Assembly: GCA_015680685.1 (NCBI GenBank) | Contig: MNCI01017692.1 | Location: forward strand, 376,756 to 440,755 | DNA from: Gnetum montanum | Lineage: Eukaryota; Streptophyta; Gnetopsida; Gnetales; Gnetaceae | DNA length: 64,000 bases | Direction of reading: 5' to 3' | Shown here: positions 55,101-58,100 of the stretch, one piece after another | Position numbering within the stretch: the stretch's first letter is position 1 | Layout of the letters: the number at the start of each line of letters is the position of its first letter | Program-made: the position numbers and the translations under genes | Notes under the pieces: model-generated | What the model saw: the letters and a program-made list of their open reading frames with translations, nothing else | Told to the model about the DNA's origin: nothing | Database searches by the model: none

Positions 55101-58100
55101 CCATTGTTGAAAAGAGAGAGAAAGAGAGAGATAACTTAAAAAAGAAAGAAAAGAATACGAACAGTCCCCGACTAGTCAGTTACAAGAAACCAAAGAAAAG
55201 AATACAAACAGTCCCCAACTAGTCAGTTACAAGAAACCAAAGAAAAGAATACGAACAGTCCCCAACAAGTCAGTTACAAGAAACCAAAGAAAAGAATACG
55301 AACAGTCCCCAACAAGTCAGTTACAAGAAACCATTCATTATCCCTTATTCCACCTACAAATAGGAAGAGGAGGAGAGGAAAAAGGGGAAGATAGACAGAA
55401 GGCAAAAGTAACTTGGCAGAACACAAGAAAAAAAGTAGGATACATCAACAAGGAGTGTGGTTGTGAAGGGAGAGAAGACTGTCGCTACTACAAGAGATAG
55501 CAAAGAGAAAGAAAACAAGTGTGGCATAGCAATCCACTATTCGGATAATCCCTCTTAGTAAGCAAGATACCTAAGCAAGGAGGTAAAATGATCCATCTTC
55601 GTTATGTTTGATAATGGCTAGCAAGGGCTGATTTTCTCACACTTTTCTCTTCTTGCTTGTCTAACCACCTTCACAATGCTTGTATGAAAATATCAAGATT
55701 GTTGTTGTAAGCTTAGACTTATTTTTTTGGATCTCTCCGCCTGTCCTCTGCACTCTCATGCCTAAATGATTTGGATGAGAGTTGTTTCTGTAACGATTCA
55801 AAAACACCCATAACGATTTGGGGCATTTTTGGCAAAGGATTGCCAAGGAAAATATCAAGATTGTTGTTGTAAGCTTAGACTTTTTTTTTTTTTTTGGATC
55901 TCTCTGCCCATCCTCTGCACTCTCATGCCTAAAAGAGTGGGATGAGAATTGTTTCTGTAATGATTTAGGAACACCCATAATGATTTGGGGCATTTTTGGC
56001 AAAGGATTGCCAACAAGGGCTATGGATCCTTGATGTGAAGATTGGTACCGTCGGCAGAAAGCGAGAGTATCCTTGGGCCCATCGATGATTGTGAATTGTT
56101 GAATTCTTGGATTTTGGTTGGAATTCGGTTGATAAACCCTCCCCTTTGAATGCATAAATCTTGGATCTGAATCTTGAATTATGCTTCTTTTTCCTATACC
56201 TTCTCAAGTCTGATTTTAATATCTTTCTATAAGTTGATGAAGTGGGGGAAAACCTAGGATGTTAATTTATGGTTATGATCCAGCTATTCTTTACTATTGA
56301 ACATATGAATTTCCTGATTAAATGATTACTGGTAAAATGGTTACAAGAGTTAAATTCAGATCTTGTTTTTGTGTGTGGCTGGAAATTACAAAATATTATT
56401 ATGTGATTGAACAAATATGAGATTATTATTTTATCTGCTTATGTGGTCATTTCTTCGGTTTTCAAGTGCTCAAATGATCCCGATTAAATATTGCTTTTTA
56501 GGTTGAATGATAAAAAGCTTTTATCTTTTAATCTAATGCATCTTGCACAGATATTTTATTATGCCTATTTCTTTTTAAAATTATCTCTTAATTCTTAAAT
56601 TAATATTGATTAACCTGTTTCAGAGCTAGATCTAGGCATTATTGATCTCGTTTTAAATTTTAAAGGTTAATGCTAGTTTAATTGTTGTAGAAAGAAAGCC
56701 ACCTGGCCATTTTCTTCTTTCAACTTTCTTCTTTTTAGGGGGCTTCGGGTGCTAGCTCTTGCTCCCTATGAGTGGGCGTTATAGTTCTAGGTGAGTTGAA
56801 CCTCTCAATCTTAGCAAGTGAAACATGAAACCTTGCCCAAATTACATCTAAACATCATCAAAACATCAAACACATGATATAACATGCATAAACATCATAT
56901 TCAAACATAAATGAAACATGTAAACATGAGAAAAAGTGTACGAACCTAATAAATGATGTCTAGGAAATAAGGCCTCTTTCAAAGCAAAGTTTGAAATCAG
57001 TGTTGATGAGTGGTGAGGTACCCCTACACTCAACCATACGAATACGAGCATTACATGCACGATCCGGTCGAACTCCGCAAACTAAGTGCCTACATGCCTT
57101 ATGGAACACTTAAGGTTAATCATTCGTTGTCTTCCCAGACTTACTTGTATTTGTCACGATTGTATGGTTAAGTAAGTCTGAGGTATGTGATTTTTATGTC
57201 TTTTCTGTTTTATCTCCTATGCTAACGAGGTGAAAGGTGAAGAGACTAATTAACTAACTTTAACTAACTAACTAAGCCTTAATTAACCTAGCATCAGCAT
57301 CCGTTCCCACTTACCGTTCACACCCTGAACCAATGCAACCTCGGTTACCAAACGCTATTCGAAACTGGGATCACCAAGCGTAACGCACGTGCTCGAAGCG
57401 GTCGTACTGAATGCACTTAACTATGGGAGAAGGGTCGAGAGAGATTTAATTAACTAATAAAGCAATTGAATGATAAACAATAAATAACAGTAATTAAAAT
57501 CCTATCTAGCTTAGTTCATGCACTGCAAGGTTTATCCAAGAAGTTCGTCTTTATTTCCGTACACAAACTTGTGTTCAGGTACAATATTTGCTCGAATAAA
57601 GATCCATTCACTTTGGAGCTCCTATTGCGGGCACATGGAAATTCTTCTATCTCTGGAGAGGTAAAGCTGCCAGAGTTTCACTACCGTTTAGGCCTAAACT
57701 GTGAAACAAGGGAGAGCCGCCTCTTATTTATAGACTTGGCGGCGCACCGCGTATATCGCAGCGGACGCGATATCGCGTATGCAATATCGTGGCCCATGCG
57801 ATATCGTGTCCCATCAAGTGTAAAAGCAATATCTTAAAACAAAATGTGTATTCTTCTAAACCATCAAATCAAACCTAACTAAAAGATAAACCAAACATTG
57901 TTAAATGTTCTAATGAAGTTTTCAACTAACTACATATCCTTCAACACCGGATGGGTAAATCCAAACTGTGTCAATTCTACAAAGAAACCTTTATTGATCA
58001 ATTCTAGAGCCAACTTGAGATCGTAGTAATGATACTGAATGTTGCACTTTGGTGCCATATAATGGATATATTCCTTCTTTGACAATTTCAAATCAAAACT

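Noticed and set aside
55145-55332. CRISPR-like repeat array
   Set aside because: The units are directly adjacent with no unique spacers, and the setting is plant intron. It is a minisatellite.
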